Source: Tiliqua scincoides (taxonomy: Eukaryota; Chordata; Lepidosauria; Squamata; Scincidae). From it: a stretch of DNA of 64,000 nt. This document shows, in pieces, positions 35,407 to 48,200 of the stretch (position 1 is its first letter; the number at the start of each line of letters is the position of its first letter). Position numbers and translations under genes: made by a program. Where the stretch lies: assembly GCF_035046505.1 (NCBI RefSeq), contig NC_089822.1, positions 215,508,419 through 215,572,418 of the forward strand, in the 5' to 3' direction. The notes under the pieces were generated by a model. That model saw nothing but the letters and a program-made list of their open reading frames with translations. It was not told the origin of the DNA and ran no database searches.

Positions 35407-38400
35407 CTAATCATTAGATTTCTGAAAAAAGTCAAGTACTTTTTGGCAGAAGGATTCATTAGGCATTTCATTGGAAAAAGAAAATGCAGGACATTCGGAC
35501 CTCGATGTTTCAGAAACCTCACCGGAATTTGCAATCATTTCATCAGAATTAGAAGAGATATAGTCGGTGATATGAATGCCCCTGATCAAGTCTTTAAAAT
35601 ACTGCCCAACAGAGATATGATAATCTTTAGGGTCTTGCTGTAAGGTGTTTTCTTCTAGAATTTTCTCTAGTTTGCATCTTAGGATTTTATCCTCTTGAAG
35701 AAAATGCACTAAATTTGAATGTTGTTCCAAAAGAGTTTTCATTTGGTGATAGAGGTGCCTGGGGACTTGGAGCTCATTTGCTAATAGCTGCAGCTTTTCT
35801 ACTTTTGAAGAATAGTCTTTGCCTAATTTTTCTTTTAGTTCAGTCATTCTCCATCTGATCCCTTTCAGTAAACTTGTCCCAACAGCTTCAATCATAACCT
35901 TGACATCAGCAATAGTGGAGGTAAGTTCCCCAATCATCTTTTCTATTTCCTGTCAAAGTAAAATTTGTAGTAAGATCCAGAGTATCATTCAGAACAATGT
36001 TAACATATTGTTGTTTTTACACAGAAATGTTGATTTGTTCTAAAGTTTCAGCTTTGCTAACCAAAGCATATGGTAAACAACATGGGTTGCCAGCTAATAG
36101 CAATGTTATAAAGGCATCCCTTTGGCATATATTGAAGACAAAATACTAGAGTCTTTTGAGTAGAACTTGGAGGTTTTAAAGGACTGCATACTATTTCTGC
36201 CTACTGAAAAAGCAGCACTCGGTTCTGTAAGGAAATTATCACGAATTAGCACAGTGGGATGCAGAATTAGTGCTCTGTAACCACCCACTGTACATTTTGC
36301 CTCTGTATATTCTACTTATGTAGAAACTGCTTATGTACCCATGGGAATGACATATGTGGGCAGAAATGATTGCCAGCTGTGAAACCTTGACCAAAGGGGA
36401 GAAAAAAAATCCATTGCACAGAAGTGCCAATATTTGTAAAACCTCACTGCTCTTTGTTATTTCCATTTTATCTACATTCCATTATCACAAAAGAAGATGC
36501 ATAAGTGAAGCATGCTCTGGTACTTATTGGAGAGGAGTTTCACCAAGGATTGCTTGGAGCTGGGACAGAGAGAAGGTTGTTTCTTGCACCCACCAGATCC
36601 CTCCATCCTCAGAAATGCTGCTGCTGGTTGGCAACCTTCAGTCTCGAAAGACTATGGTATAAGCCTACAGCACCCAGTATTCCCAGGAGGTCTCCCATCC
36701 AAGTACTAACCAGGCCTGACTCTGCTTAGCTTCCAAGATCAGACGAGATCAGGCATCTGTAGGTGAGTATATTGTACCCATTGTATATTGTAGGCGAGTA
36801 TATTGTACCCATCCACTCCCATTCACCACCACCAATTGAAGAATGTAACTGAACACGACTGGAGAAATAATGTAATGCAATCACATTAATTACAGCTACA
36901 CTAACTGGTAGGAGTGCATTTCTATGCAGTGGTCAGGACAGGCGTACAGTTGTAGCCTCACATTTTTGCACAGAAACAGTATGAAAGAAGGAATGCTTTC
37001 AAAGTGATGACAACTCTGCAGATCCATTTCTTTCCAACCCAATCCGGACCCTCAGATTGGGGCAGGAGGAGATTTCCTACCTTAAAAAACAGCTCAACCT
37101 TCCCTTAAGAGTGGGAGACAAAAGTGTTGGGCAGGGAGGTTACAAAAGAGAATGCATTACTGAACACACCCCTCCCCTTATCCTGAACTTCAGGTAGGTG
37201 TTGGACTACTTCAGGTATGTCCATGATAACATAAGGTATGGGTGGATGAGCTGTCAGTCTTTAGGAATATCTGTTACTTTTTTTTTTTTTTTTACTGATT
37301 ATGACAGCTTCCCTTGCCCCACTAAAATTAACTTATCTTCATAATAACTGAAGAGTGGCAGTTCAGAAGCAGCATGAATGTGGCCTTTTTTTGGGGGGGG
37401 GGGTCACACACCATGCAGACTGAAATATCTGATTGAAGATTGAAAGATCTGTTCAAGGGTCAGTCACAAAAGAGATCAGGATCCCAAGTCTCGTGTTGAG
37501 AATATACAGAACGATTGCTCTGTGTCAAAATATAAGTTTTATGGGAGAAGAGGGGAATGCTAATACTTTCCCCTAATGCTAATGTGAGGTGAGAAAAGCC
37601 AAGTGTTCTGTACTATACCTTCTTAGCTTGTTCAGCATGCTCAGATTGCTGGAACACCCAATCTAAATCTTTGATTAACCTTTTTTTCCTCTCTCTGTAA
37701 ACTTCAGATATTTTTGCTACCATGTGGGGCTCATGGTCTCCAAAGAGTTTGCAGATGGCACAGATTGGTTTATCATCCGTCAGACAAACCTAAGTGAAGA
37801 TAAGGCAACATGTTGTTTGGCACAGCAATGGATTTTTAGGAAATGATAAACATTTCATTCTTAGCCCTTGCACTAGCTCCCATAGATGCTGTGACCCATA
37901 GATGCTACCTAGAAGCCTTGTGTTTATATCAGCATTCCCATTGGCTATATCCTTTCCTCCATACACACAACCATGATTTTTAAAAACACTGCGACTGGCA
38001 GAGATGCTACCAAATGCTTGCAATCACATTGCTGATCAGCTTATCTATCACCCATGAGGTCCAGTTGGTGGCAATCATGAGCCCATCATAAAGTGAATAA
38101 CATCATTTAGTGAACCCGGTTTTACTACATAGTGTCCATGGTAAACTGATTTGATGTAAAACAAATCCATTGTAAAGTTGGGGGTCTACCATATGGGTTT
38201 TTATACGTGATTTAATAATGGGGACATTGTTGGAGAAGGGATTGAATACTGGTCTTTACTGCTTTTAAAAGTAGGAAGTAGAAAATGGAGTTGTCTAGTG
38301 CTAGATCGTATACAGCAGCGGTCTCCAAACCAAGGACCACTTCTTTAGGAAAAAGCTGCCTGGCACAGCACTTTCCATTCTGTGCTGCAGCCTCCTATCT

Positions 38401-41400
38401 TTCCAGCTGATCTTGTTTGAATCTCGAGCCGGGCAGCTGCTTCTGCTGCCCATCATCCCAGCAGGATCTGTGCCCCACAATTTCTGGGTAGAAGTGGCTG
38501 CTGCCATGAGTTTCTGACAAGATCTTGGAAAGATAGGAAGCTGTGATGTATACATGTATTCTGTAGTCTGTAACAGACTAACACTATGCAGTGAAAAAAA
38601 ATTAGAGTTCCAAATACGACACAGAAAAATGAATTGAGTTATACCAGATTCATATTCTCCCCATGTTCTTCACATATTTGAGACAGCTGGTTTTGTTCTT
38701 TGATATGTAGGTTTTCCAGTTCGTACTTAAATTTTTCCAGGATACTCTCCACCAAAATATTTCTTGACAATCCAGTGATTCCTCTTCCTCTCAAATGTAT
38801 GATCTGAAAGTAAGATGAATGCATTATATACATCCTAATATTTGCATTTCAAGGTTTACTAGGAATGGTACATTATTGTCCTGTATCCAGATTTTCTATT
38901 AATAGACATCATCTGAAGTGAAAATAAAATAATGTATACCTATGTTGCATAGACTGCTAGTCTGTTTAAAACCTCTTTTGAATATGTCTATCTTTCATGG
39001 AACATTCCAACTATCATATGTCACCATGTACACATCAAATATGAGAAATGTAGGTATTTGCTTCGGAGTAGAGGCAGTGTAGTGGTTTCTTGCAACAGGG
39101 TCACCTCCGTATGGAACAGTCAGGTTTTGTTCTTACAAATAATTAAACTGAAATTGCAAAACTAGATTAATGTATATATGTGCAGCGGAAAAGCCTCATG
39201 CACAATTATGACATTGGATTATTGCATCTGTGTATGAGTTTTCTATGTGCCAGATCTGGGGGGAGTGTATCCGTTTCCTCCATTTTGTATTAATATTATG
39301 TTCTGTGTTGTTAAATTGTTGCTTTAGAAGGGGAAAAACACATTCTCGTTAGTTTCAGTTTCTCTGTAATCAGTAGTATAAGGTTAGCCCTGAGAAATGG
39401 GAACAAAAAGTATTGGACAGAAAAATGAAGGGGTGGGGAAAAGTTTTGGGGAAAATAGTAAGCTAAAGACACTGTTTTGGGGAAATCAAACTTAAAATAG
39501 GCCATCAGATTGGATAAAATCTGCAAAGAAGGGTGAGTGTTTCCGTGTATGTTAAACTGAGCATGAGCAACAACCAGAGTTTGAAAAGAAAGAAGCAGAG
39601 AAGGAAACAAACAGGAAAGAAATAATGGATGAGTATAGTAAGGCCCCGATCCTACCTAAATCCCCCACCACTAATGGAGGAGCAGTCTCGAAAGTGTCCT
39701 CAAGGTAAAGGTTCCCTTACCTTGTGGAAAGCCTCTGCTCCCCTATGGGTCTCCTTGGATCAATACCAGCAATTTTGCAGAAGCAGAACCAAGGAATGTA
39801 ACAATGGCGGAGAGGGGTAGGGCCTCCAAGAGGAATTTTATCAGGAGGTACAAAGTTTCTTTTGGGTGCCTTCCCGAAGGGGGAGAGGAGGGGATGAAAC
39901 AGTGGGGAGTTGGTGACAAGGGTGGGCAGAACAAGGTGAGGAGGATGCAAAACAGGGCAGGGGAAGGGTGGCAACAGCAGGAAAAGTCTTTGGAGCTCAG
40001 GTCTTTGGAGCTTGGCTTCCCAAAGCAGAGCCCACTTCTACCTGCCTATGCAGCATTGGCCCCTAGATACAATAATATGGAAAACCAAACCCACTCCTCT
40101 CTAAAACCTTTTAAATATAGAAAATCATGGCAGAAAATTAGCATCATCATATTTAGACTGACACTTGAATGGAAAGTATCCTGTTGCACCAAAACATACT
40201 TCTGTAGCAGCTGTAGCCCCACAGCTGAGTCCCTGAGTTCCTATACACTCCTTCATAGCAAGCAAATCTACACACTAAAGAGCAACTGTAGCAGGCCAGT
40301 TTCCTCCCAGATTAGACACTGAGTTAAGGAGTGTCACGTATGCATTTCTTGGCCCAGCACATATGGAAATTGATGGCGGCGGCAGCCGCACACCCAGCAT
40401 CCCATGCAGATAGCGAGTCCTGGTGAGTCAGAAGAAGGCAAGATCCCAGGAAATTTCAGGGCCCCCTTTTCTGGCTTCTGGGCCCCATTTTTGACCCTGG
40501 GCCCATGTACAAATTACCCTCTTTACTTTCCTCTCATGGGCCCTGGAGAAGGGGATAGAATCCAGCTGCAGGTGAGTGCTGCCAGTCTCACCCTCCCTCC
40601 CTAAATTCCACCTCTCTCCCTGCCCAGACACCCCCATTTCTCCCTTTACTTCCCACCACTGCTGCCTTACACCTTGTACTGGCAGAGAGTGTTTTTGCAG
40701 CTAATGACTGTGCTGGAAGCCTCATTGCACTCACTGGCAACTTTGGCTATCACAATTATGTTATGTGCCAGGATCCAAGCTCATCCACTTAGAACCTGTC
40801 ACCTCCACTGGCAGAACACACATTCCCCCAGCAGAGGACTTTTAATAAGATTGGACTGTTAGTGTTGCAGATGGGCAGGAAGCTATTTGGACAAATGTTG
40901 CTTTAATTTGGAACCTGGCTGCAATAGGGAACAAGTTGCATTAAGTTTAGAGCTGGATGCATTTATCCCTGATTTTTCCCCCCCTTACGCACTTATGGAT
41001 GGGTTTTTTTAAAGTTGCTTTGAAATGGTTTTTCTTTCTATGAAAAAGAAAAATCTTTTTCAAAATCTCTTGTAAAATTGATTCTTGGCGTTCATCTGTC
41101 ACATGGAGTAATATGCAGCAAATGAAAATACAGAACAAGAAAAAGGAAAGAACTACAACAGAACAAGAGAGAATAAAATTAAAAAGAGGAAAGCTGTCAC
41201 CTGAGGAGAGTCTCTCAGGATGCCACCACTCTGGTGGTCAACAAGGTGGGAAGGTGTGGGTGATACTTTCATTCCAAGGATCACTGCTTGAATCAAAACT
41301 TACTTGGGCTAAGCTCTGGAATGCTCCAGTCAATGCTCTGCCCTGATGCAAGTTACATCAGCATGCCTGCAGAAACCACAAAGAACTTCCACTGGGTGGC

Positions 41401-42026
41401 AGTGAAAAAGCCTACAGCAGGTAGGCTAAACAAGCAGGTGGATCGGTAGAAGAGGCTAAACAAGTTGTTTTTGTTCACCTTTTGCTGTATCACTCATGGT
41501 TTGGTTACTGCTAGTAGCCGCTGTGGCAGCAGGTAGCAGTTATTTATACAATTTATACCCCATTTTTAATTACCCCTGCTTCCTAGGCAAAGAGACATCT
41601 TTTTAAAGTGGTGCCCTCTTATATTTAGCAGGGTAAATATTAGTAATTGTCCCTCTTCACCCCAGCAAGGCTTCTTTTCCAATAGCTGTTGCTGGTGTCT
41701 ATACTGCACTGCTTTTTAGATCATGAGCACTTTGGGGACAGGGAACCATTGATCAATTTATTTTGCTATGTAAGCTGCTTTGTAAACTACTTTTTGTTGA
41801 AAAGCAGTATATAAGTATTATTATTATTATTAAGAATAATAAATCTACTTACTTTTCTGCACATAGGGCAGCAGAATTGCCCATTAACATGGCTACAATT
41901 CTGGCGGATGAGGATCTTTTCCAGGCATTTCTTGCAGAAATTGTGAGCACAGGATAGGACCAGCACTGGTGGGGTAAAGAGCTGTAAGCACACTGGGCAT
42001 GAAAGCACTTGTGCCAAAGCCTCCAT
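35407..42026 (-). CDS. MuRF-like TRIM protein, RING/B-box/coiled-coil (4 exons, 348 aa)
   Basis: Coding exons, in order of transcription, are 42026-41853, 38803-38645, 37789-37619 and 35949-35407 (TAG). All junctions are phase 0 with GT-AG introns. The RING is C10-C13...C26-H28-C31-C34...C53-C56 (CAHNFCKKC, CCPMC). The segment GITGLSRNILVESILEKFK (67-85) matches the MuRF family linker. The B-box2 residues are C102, H105, C113, D116, C121, C124, H130 and H133. A coiled coil follows, then a COS-box-like region, with no PRY/SPRY. Length is close to TRIM63 (353 aa as I recall). By family it is an E3 ubiquitin ligase with possible microtubule or sarcomere association. The few-exon structure, with one 543-nt last exon, is unlike TRIM54/55/63. 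It may be the TRIM101-type paralogue of non-mammals, but I cannot confirm that. The start codon is the ATG before EALAQVLSC. Confidence 0.88.
36625..36756 (-). mobile_element. 5S-rRNA-derived SINE (SINE3-like) in TRIM intron 3
   Basis: Minus-strand sequence matches 5S rRNA from about position 27 to the 3' end: GATCTCGTCTGATC, the A-box region AGCTAAGCAGAGTCAG, the C-box TGGATGGGAGACCTCCTGGG, then GGGTGCTGTAGGCTT. It continues into a non-5S segment containing ATAGTCTTTCGAGACTGAAG. The first 25 or so bases of 5S are lost. The internal pol III elements are mostly intact. Confidence 0.8.
36757..37618. other. Remainder of TRIM intron 3
   Basis: A roughly 29-bp sequence containing GAGTATATTGTACCCAT is tandemly duplicated at 36760-36812. 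Otherwise nothing recognised. Confidence 0.35.
38804..39817. other. 5' half of TRIM intron 1, no gene seen
   Basis: AT-rich. A GC-rich family A-like start (CCCCGATCCTACC) lies near 39645. Confidence 0.3.
39818..40545. mobile_element. hAT family C, near full-length (728 bp)
   Basis: Ends TAGGGCCTCCAAGAGG and CTCATGGGCCCTG; flanks GAGAGGGG (39810) and GAGAAGGG (40546), 7/8. Lies in TRIM intron 1. Confidence 0.75.
41585..41834 (+). mobile_element. LINE/SINE tail with (TTA)n
   Basis: Contains GTAAGCTGCTTTGTAAAC and AAAAGCAGTATATAAGTATT followed by TTA repeats, the common squamate L2-type 3' end. It stops 18 bp before the TRIM exon 1 splice donor. Confidence 0.6.
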
Positions 42027-42804
42027 GACACCGCAATACTCCAAAGAATTAAGACCAACAATCCTCTTCTACCAACATGCAAAGTGAAAGTTCTAGAATG
42101 GTACTGAATGTATCCAAGAGATTAGTCATAGCAGCTCCATAGCAACACAACCAGTTTCCCTGTAACTCTTGAAGTCTGTGAAAGAAATCCATTTCTATTA
42201 CTTGCAAATCCAAACTCTGCAAACAAAATGCAGTTTGAAAACTAAATATATTATTAAAAACTGTTTATATTATGGATATAGATGCTGTATAAATAGATGG
42301 CTTACTTTTAACAGATGTTCTTCGATTGGTCATCTGAACAGAAACATTGATGAGATCTATGCACAAAGCAACTTCAGAAACTTCTAGAGAATTAGCCACA
42401 AACCTAGCATTTATCCTTGCCTCCCAGAAATGGGAACTATCCATGTCTAACAAGCTGGGATTAGTAGTTTCAGCTCAATTCCTTCCAGCTTCTATTAGAA
42501 AAAGAAGCAGAGCACTAACAAGGGACAGGAAATCAGGTTATGCAACAATACATGATCTCTCCAGGAGCATCAGTAACAGGAGTCAACCTGGTTTTCTTCT
42601 TCATAGTGTCTGAGTGGGAGATTAGCAGATCAACTCACCTGAAGGGGTGAGGATGCTGTGGCTTCTTGCAAAGAGAAACTCTACAAAACAGATCTTCGAA
42701 AGTAGACATTAGCTCTCAAGAGCAGGTGAGTGCTTGATGTAGGCAACTGAAGTTGACCATACAGCTCTTTCATGTTACACATCATCTGCACAACTAATCT
42801 AGGG

Positions 42805-43123
42805 CAGGGGTCCCTAAAGTTCCCCAGTTCCCCTTGCAGTGCCACACCTTGTGGTGCTGGGGGAGGCCTTGGAGTCCTCCTCTGGGTCATGCCAGGCTGC
42901 CGACCCACTCTACAGGCCTCCAAAACCACTTCTGGTTTTCAGAAGCAAGCCAGAAGTGGCTTTTGGAGGTTCCAGGTAAGGATGACTCTGGAGACTCCAG
43001 GTAAGTCATTCTTGCTTCCAGAATGGCTTCTATTTAGAGCCATCTGGACACAAGGACAGGGGGGTGGGCCCAACTTCTGAACCACCTTGCATGGATTTGA
43101 GACTCACACTTTGGGAAGCGCTG
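42805..43123. mobile_element. hAT element upstream of the TRIM gene
   Basis: Ends CAGGGGTCCCTAAAG and CTTTGGGAAGCGCTG; flanks ATCTAGGG and ATGTAGTG (6/8). Confidence 0.6.
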
Positions 43124-43131
43124 ATGTAGTG

Positions 43132-44584
43132 AAATGTCTTTAAGCAAGGCAGATGAGGTAACCATGTTTCTTGTTCCTGAGACTGAAAGTTGAGGCATAA
43201 AACTTTAAAACAGTGTATCTTAGATATTAGATAATCAACAGAGTAGAAAGTATGTAATCAGTTTTTTCATCAGTACAAAGTGTCTCCTATTCATTGTATT
43301 GTTTTAACTCAATCACTGTTTAAGTACTCTATGCAAATCTGAACTGCCTTCCTGGGTTACTGTATTTACTGTATTGTGTAAGTTCCCCCAGCTAGGAAGA
43401 CAGTCATTTGACCCTATTGAATTTTGCTGACATCCTGATCTTTTCAATGTTTACCCTGCTGTGTGGATGATGCAAGCTACCATTCAGCTCAGAAAGGCAG
43501 AAAAACCCTTTTTAAGAGAGGGCTGCCACATGCTCGCTCTCCCTCCAAGGACACAACACATCTGTTTTGTGTCAGAGGGTCCTCTACACAGGACTCTCCC
43601 CACCCCAACTGCTCCACAGGACAGGTAACTATCTGGCGCCTGAAACTCTTTCCTTCTCCCCCCCTTTTTTTCCTCCCCTTCTCTCCCCATCTTTAGTCAG
43701 CAACTGGGTTTGGCAGACCAGGGACCCCTAAAATCCTTCCCTACAACCTTTCCCTTTTCTAATTTCATCGGATGCACCAAATACTTTTTACATGCAACCA
43801 CCATAAAAACTAGGTATACTACGAGTCAAGTACTAGGACCAAGGAACATATACTTATCATTTTTCCATGTGCATTATGTTTACCTTTGTGCTTTTGTAAT
43901 AAAGCTATGATCTTTTATTAAAAGTTGTCTTTCTCCCAGTCTCCTCTTTAAGCTAAAGGGATTTTCTCTGCATTACGCCATCTTGTTATCCAGCCTGCGA
44001 TCCTGAGGTTCTAGTAAGGGTAGTGTACTAATTCCCCTAAACAAAACAGCCCTTTTGGTAACAATATTACACCCTTATGATTTCCAAAACTCCACAAAAG
44101 TCTCAGACATTACACATGACTACAAGAGTTACAGGTTTCCTGTAAGTATGATTTACATTATATCACTGACCTGCTGAAACTCTTGCCTTTTGGAATATGC
44201 TATTTTTGGACATGGGCAACATATGTAAGCACTAAAGATGACCTTGGAAGTTGTCATGAGGTAGAGGACCACAATATGAATATTAGGCCTAGTGGACAGT
44301 AGCAACATGTTCTGTGATGAAATTTATCAAGTAGTAGTTGCGAGTTCTTCTGGAGATTATTTCAGGCAATTATGAGTGAAATGCTAAAACTAGTTTGCAG
44401 TAGAACAACATTTGGAAAAGAGGCAATCAGAAAGTTAGGACAGCTCAAGCATGGAACATCTTGTTGGATTCTTGGTAAGCAGGGAATTGAATGAGATTGC
44501 TTCTTAGCATTTTTTTTAGTTTCTAAGAAATCCCAAATTACTATACACATAAATAAGGAGGCTTGAAAACATTAAATGTTTCCT
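43132..44584. other. Intergenic DNA between PTPDC1 3' end and the TRIM gene
   Basis: No gene recognised. Confidence 0.3.
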
Positions 44585-44758
44585 TTTATTTGCATTCTGC
44601 TCTCTGAGACATTGTAATGTAAATCTCACATTTCAGTTTTCCCAGCCAATGAAACAGTTATAAATTTACAGTGTTAAAAAAAGTCAAAAGTCTCAATTTC
44701 CTAACAAGAATCTACAGGCAGTGGATTACCCATCTTTGTGCCCTAAGTTAGGTTTATT
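44585..44758 (-). promoter_or_regulatory. Candidate poly(A) signals of PTPDC1
   Basis: Minus-strand AATAAA at 44753-44758 and again at 44585-44590, about 480 and 640 nt after the stop codon. Confidence 0.4.
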
Positions 44759-45231
44759 CTCTCCCCCCCCCCCAAGTTTGTTTTGGCATTTTGTGATTAC
44801 CAAAGTCAAAGAGGTGTACAACAATCATTACTATAAGTCAGTATCCTCATCACAAAGTAAAATGTAATGTAAACATCATAATATATATTTAAAATGTTAA
44901 TACACAAATATTTAACTCAATTATATATAAAATGGCACTGAATTTCTGGCAATAGATTGGCATGAAAAAATAGCTTAATAATGAGAAATTTTCTAAAAAC
45001 AAATTCTTATTTTACAACAAAGCAGTCAAATACAAAATATGGACAAAAAGTGGCAACTCATTAAAAATATCAGCTTATATATACATGCAGATAGAATTAA
45101 GGTGCAGTTATTTAATAACCAATATTAATGGAAAAACAGTTAACACAAACCAAGGATTGCAAAATATAATAGTGGGTAAACAAATGGTTGTTTAGAGAAC
45201 TGCAGAGAACTACAGCTTAAAAGTGTAAACG

Positions 45232-48200
45232 TCAAAAGAGAGTCTCTTTTCCTTCACTGGAGGTTTGTCTTTGGTGTACCAGTATCTGTTTAAAAACATT
45301 CCTTAGAGTGCTGTAAACATATGGTCCACCTTCAGAATCAGAACTCACCTGCTAGAAGCAAATTTAAATTGTTAAATTATAAAACATTAAAACATTAGGC
45401 TTTATCAAAATACAATAGAGCCTTAATTAAAATACAAGATGTCACATGATAAATGAATATGAAAAGTTCAAATTGTCTAGTTTCACCAATCACTGGAATA
45501 TTTGCTACCATTTATCAAGAGCTAAAATGTCTGTTAGACATGGCTTAAAAAGGGCAATAGTAGGAGTTGAATTGAAAATACTGTTTCTGAATTAGATGTT
45601 CAAAGCTATTGTGAACTGTGAATCAGACTTCCTTCTCTGCAAATTTTTTCAGTATTCACTGTCACATTAAAGCATTTTTAAGAGGCTAATTTACATTTTT
45701 TCTGATACACAGAGAAAAGCGATTAGTTTCTGTGCACAGTGGAATCTCTGATGCGTAGAACAATTATTCTACATGTGACAAACGCTTGTACATGTGGGCA
45801 AAAAACACTAATTCAAAGATCTGTCTTGCACTGTCTGGATGAACTGACTGGATGAATAGGTGTAGGCGAATATGCACTGAAGCTCATGGACACGTGGAGT
45901 CATATGTGCATCCTTCCACACTTTGCAAAGGGACCCAAAAGAAACTTTGTACCCCCTGATGAAATTCCTCTCAGAGGCCCTGCTGTGCACCATGAATACA
46001 TATGTCTTGTCAAGCTCTGCTATAGTAAAGAGTCTTCCTGGAGAAGCACCTCTGTAAGCATGGAGAACACAAAAACGAACATTGGGTGTAGCCATCACCA
46101 GTGACCAATGCAAATTCTCTAGGGCAGTTTGTATATTCTGTACATATAGCATCCTTAAGGGTATAAGCAAATTTGCAACTCTCTAAGCAAGGACATCTGA
46201 ATACAGCAATCTCATACACAATGTGGCCAATAGCTTAAATAGGATTTGTAAACAGCTTCAAGCTCCTTTAGCAGAATCTTGCTTAAATGGGGAACATAGT
46301 TAGCCTCAACTGTGATGCATGTCACTGCTGATGGATTTGTTTTAGTTAAACAGAAAGGGTTGCTCTAGGAATGGGCTGTGGAGACAGTACGTGATTCTGG
46401 AGCTCACTTGCTAAACTGTGCTTAAGAAATTGCCTTTGTTCCAGGTGTACTGACCCATAACAAGGAACTAATCCCAGACTTTCCTTTTTGATATTATTCT
46501 CTGCAGTAAGCCTGCCATGGTTCTGAACGTATCCAACTTTCTCACATAGTGTTAAGACAAATTATGTGGGTTAATAGGACAGGCAATTCCATGTGGGTCT
46601 GGGGACTAATTGATATAGAGATAGACTAAAGAGGGTGAGGTTTTGAGGACTTTTTTCCCCCTCATCCTAGTCCTCCCCACAACTCTTGACACTGCTCTAG
46701 AAAGATTTTACAACACACTCGAAGGCAGCTTTATATTAGCTGCTTTACATTAAAAGTTAATTTTAGCATGAAGTGTCAGTTTGAAACAGCTGAGGACAGA
46801 ATGATTATGGCAGTGTACTAGGCTGAACTTCAGTAGTTAAATTACCCATAACAAAAGACCACAGTGTCACATGCTCCTTGCCTTTGTAAATGCTTTAATG
46901 GCACGATCAAGAAGAAGCTCCTCAACTTCAGTTGGTATTGTCTGTAAATTCACCACACAACTTAAAATACACAGAATAGTGTGATATTTTCCCTGATGAA
47001 GCACAAAGCAGATTATTAGGAAAATAATATTCTCAACAGAGCCACAACAAACATATTCTGGCCACAATCCAACAAAGAGATAGACTTGTTTGAGCCGGCC
47101 TAAGTCAATGAATTTAAGCTTGCTTGTGTTGGATGGTGGCTCTTATCTGTTACATTCATATTCAGAAGAAAAGGTGGAATATAAGTTACTTAAGAAATAT
47201 GTAATTACAAAGGAAGTTATATCAATTTAAATAGATATTTACAGCAGAGCCCACTCTAGAAATTTACTGTAAAAAACTACAAAATCTGACAAAAATGGGA
47301 AACAGTTGAGTTATTAAAATCAGTGTGATAAAATTTTTAAATGAATCTATACATTTAGAAAAAATAGAAAGAATCAATAGATAAGGCTTAGCATATACAG
47401 TACAACTATTATAAATGGGAAAGAGCATTTAACTTAGATGGCGCCCCACTGGTATTTGTCAGATTGTACAAGGATTAGTTTGTCTTGTTTTGAAAGCCTT
47501 TAGATATGAAACTGAGAATTTTTAGACTAAAGAAAATACTACAAAATACAGTGCTTGAATACCCGAGCAAGTGGGTCATCACTAATAAAATCCACAAGCT
47601 CCACTCTCCTCCATTTTAATCAGATAATAGGGTTCTAAAAACAGTTGCTAAGTGGGCAAGGCTCCTCCCTGACTCTGCAGTAATTCAGACACTGGTGAAA
47701 TACAATGTGCACTAGTGTGCTCTCCCTCCAGCCATTATACGTTACCAAGAAGAGAAAGAAAAGATATTAGCAAATGGAAGAACATGAATCATTTAGAGAC
47801 TAAGGAGTAGATATGGCAGAAGGGGCAATGTATCTCTTACACAAAAATGATCTGGTTCAGACATACATAAAAAAGTGCTAAAGATTACTTTTGAAGATGT
47901 GTACAAAGGCTAGGGTAACATGAAGAAGAAGATGCAAAATTTAAGGAAGGATTTTCATGGGGGAGGGTTAAGGGGTCAGAGTAAACATGGTGGGTTTACT
48001 TCTTATGCCTGTAACGGTACATACAACATTCCATACATCCGATCACCACTATTCTACAGCCCCTCCCATTTAATTAGGTCAAATGATTTCGAGAACTGGA
48101 TGTATGGCCAACTCATTACTGAGGTTGAATGGACTGGGGAGGCAGGAGTACCACCTCACAAACAACACACACACACCCCAATTCTAAGCTTCCCTGCAAT

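Noticed and set aside
36625-36756. A functional 5S rRNA gene
   Set aside because: The first quarter is missing and it runs into non-5S sequence, so a SINE copy fits better.
41787-42044. Upstream start of the TRIM protein giving MEYCGV before MEALAQ
   Set aside because: The upstream codon is TTG, not ATG. The ATG at 42026 is the first real start next to the RING.
43880-44040. Possible solo LTR-like fossil between PTPDC1 and the TRIM gene
   Set aside because: It resembles an LTR 3' region only loosely; the boundaries and family cannot be shown.
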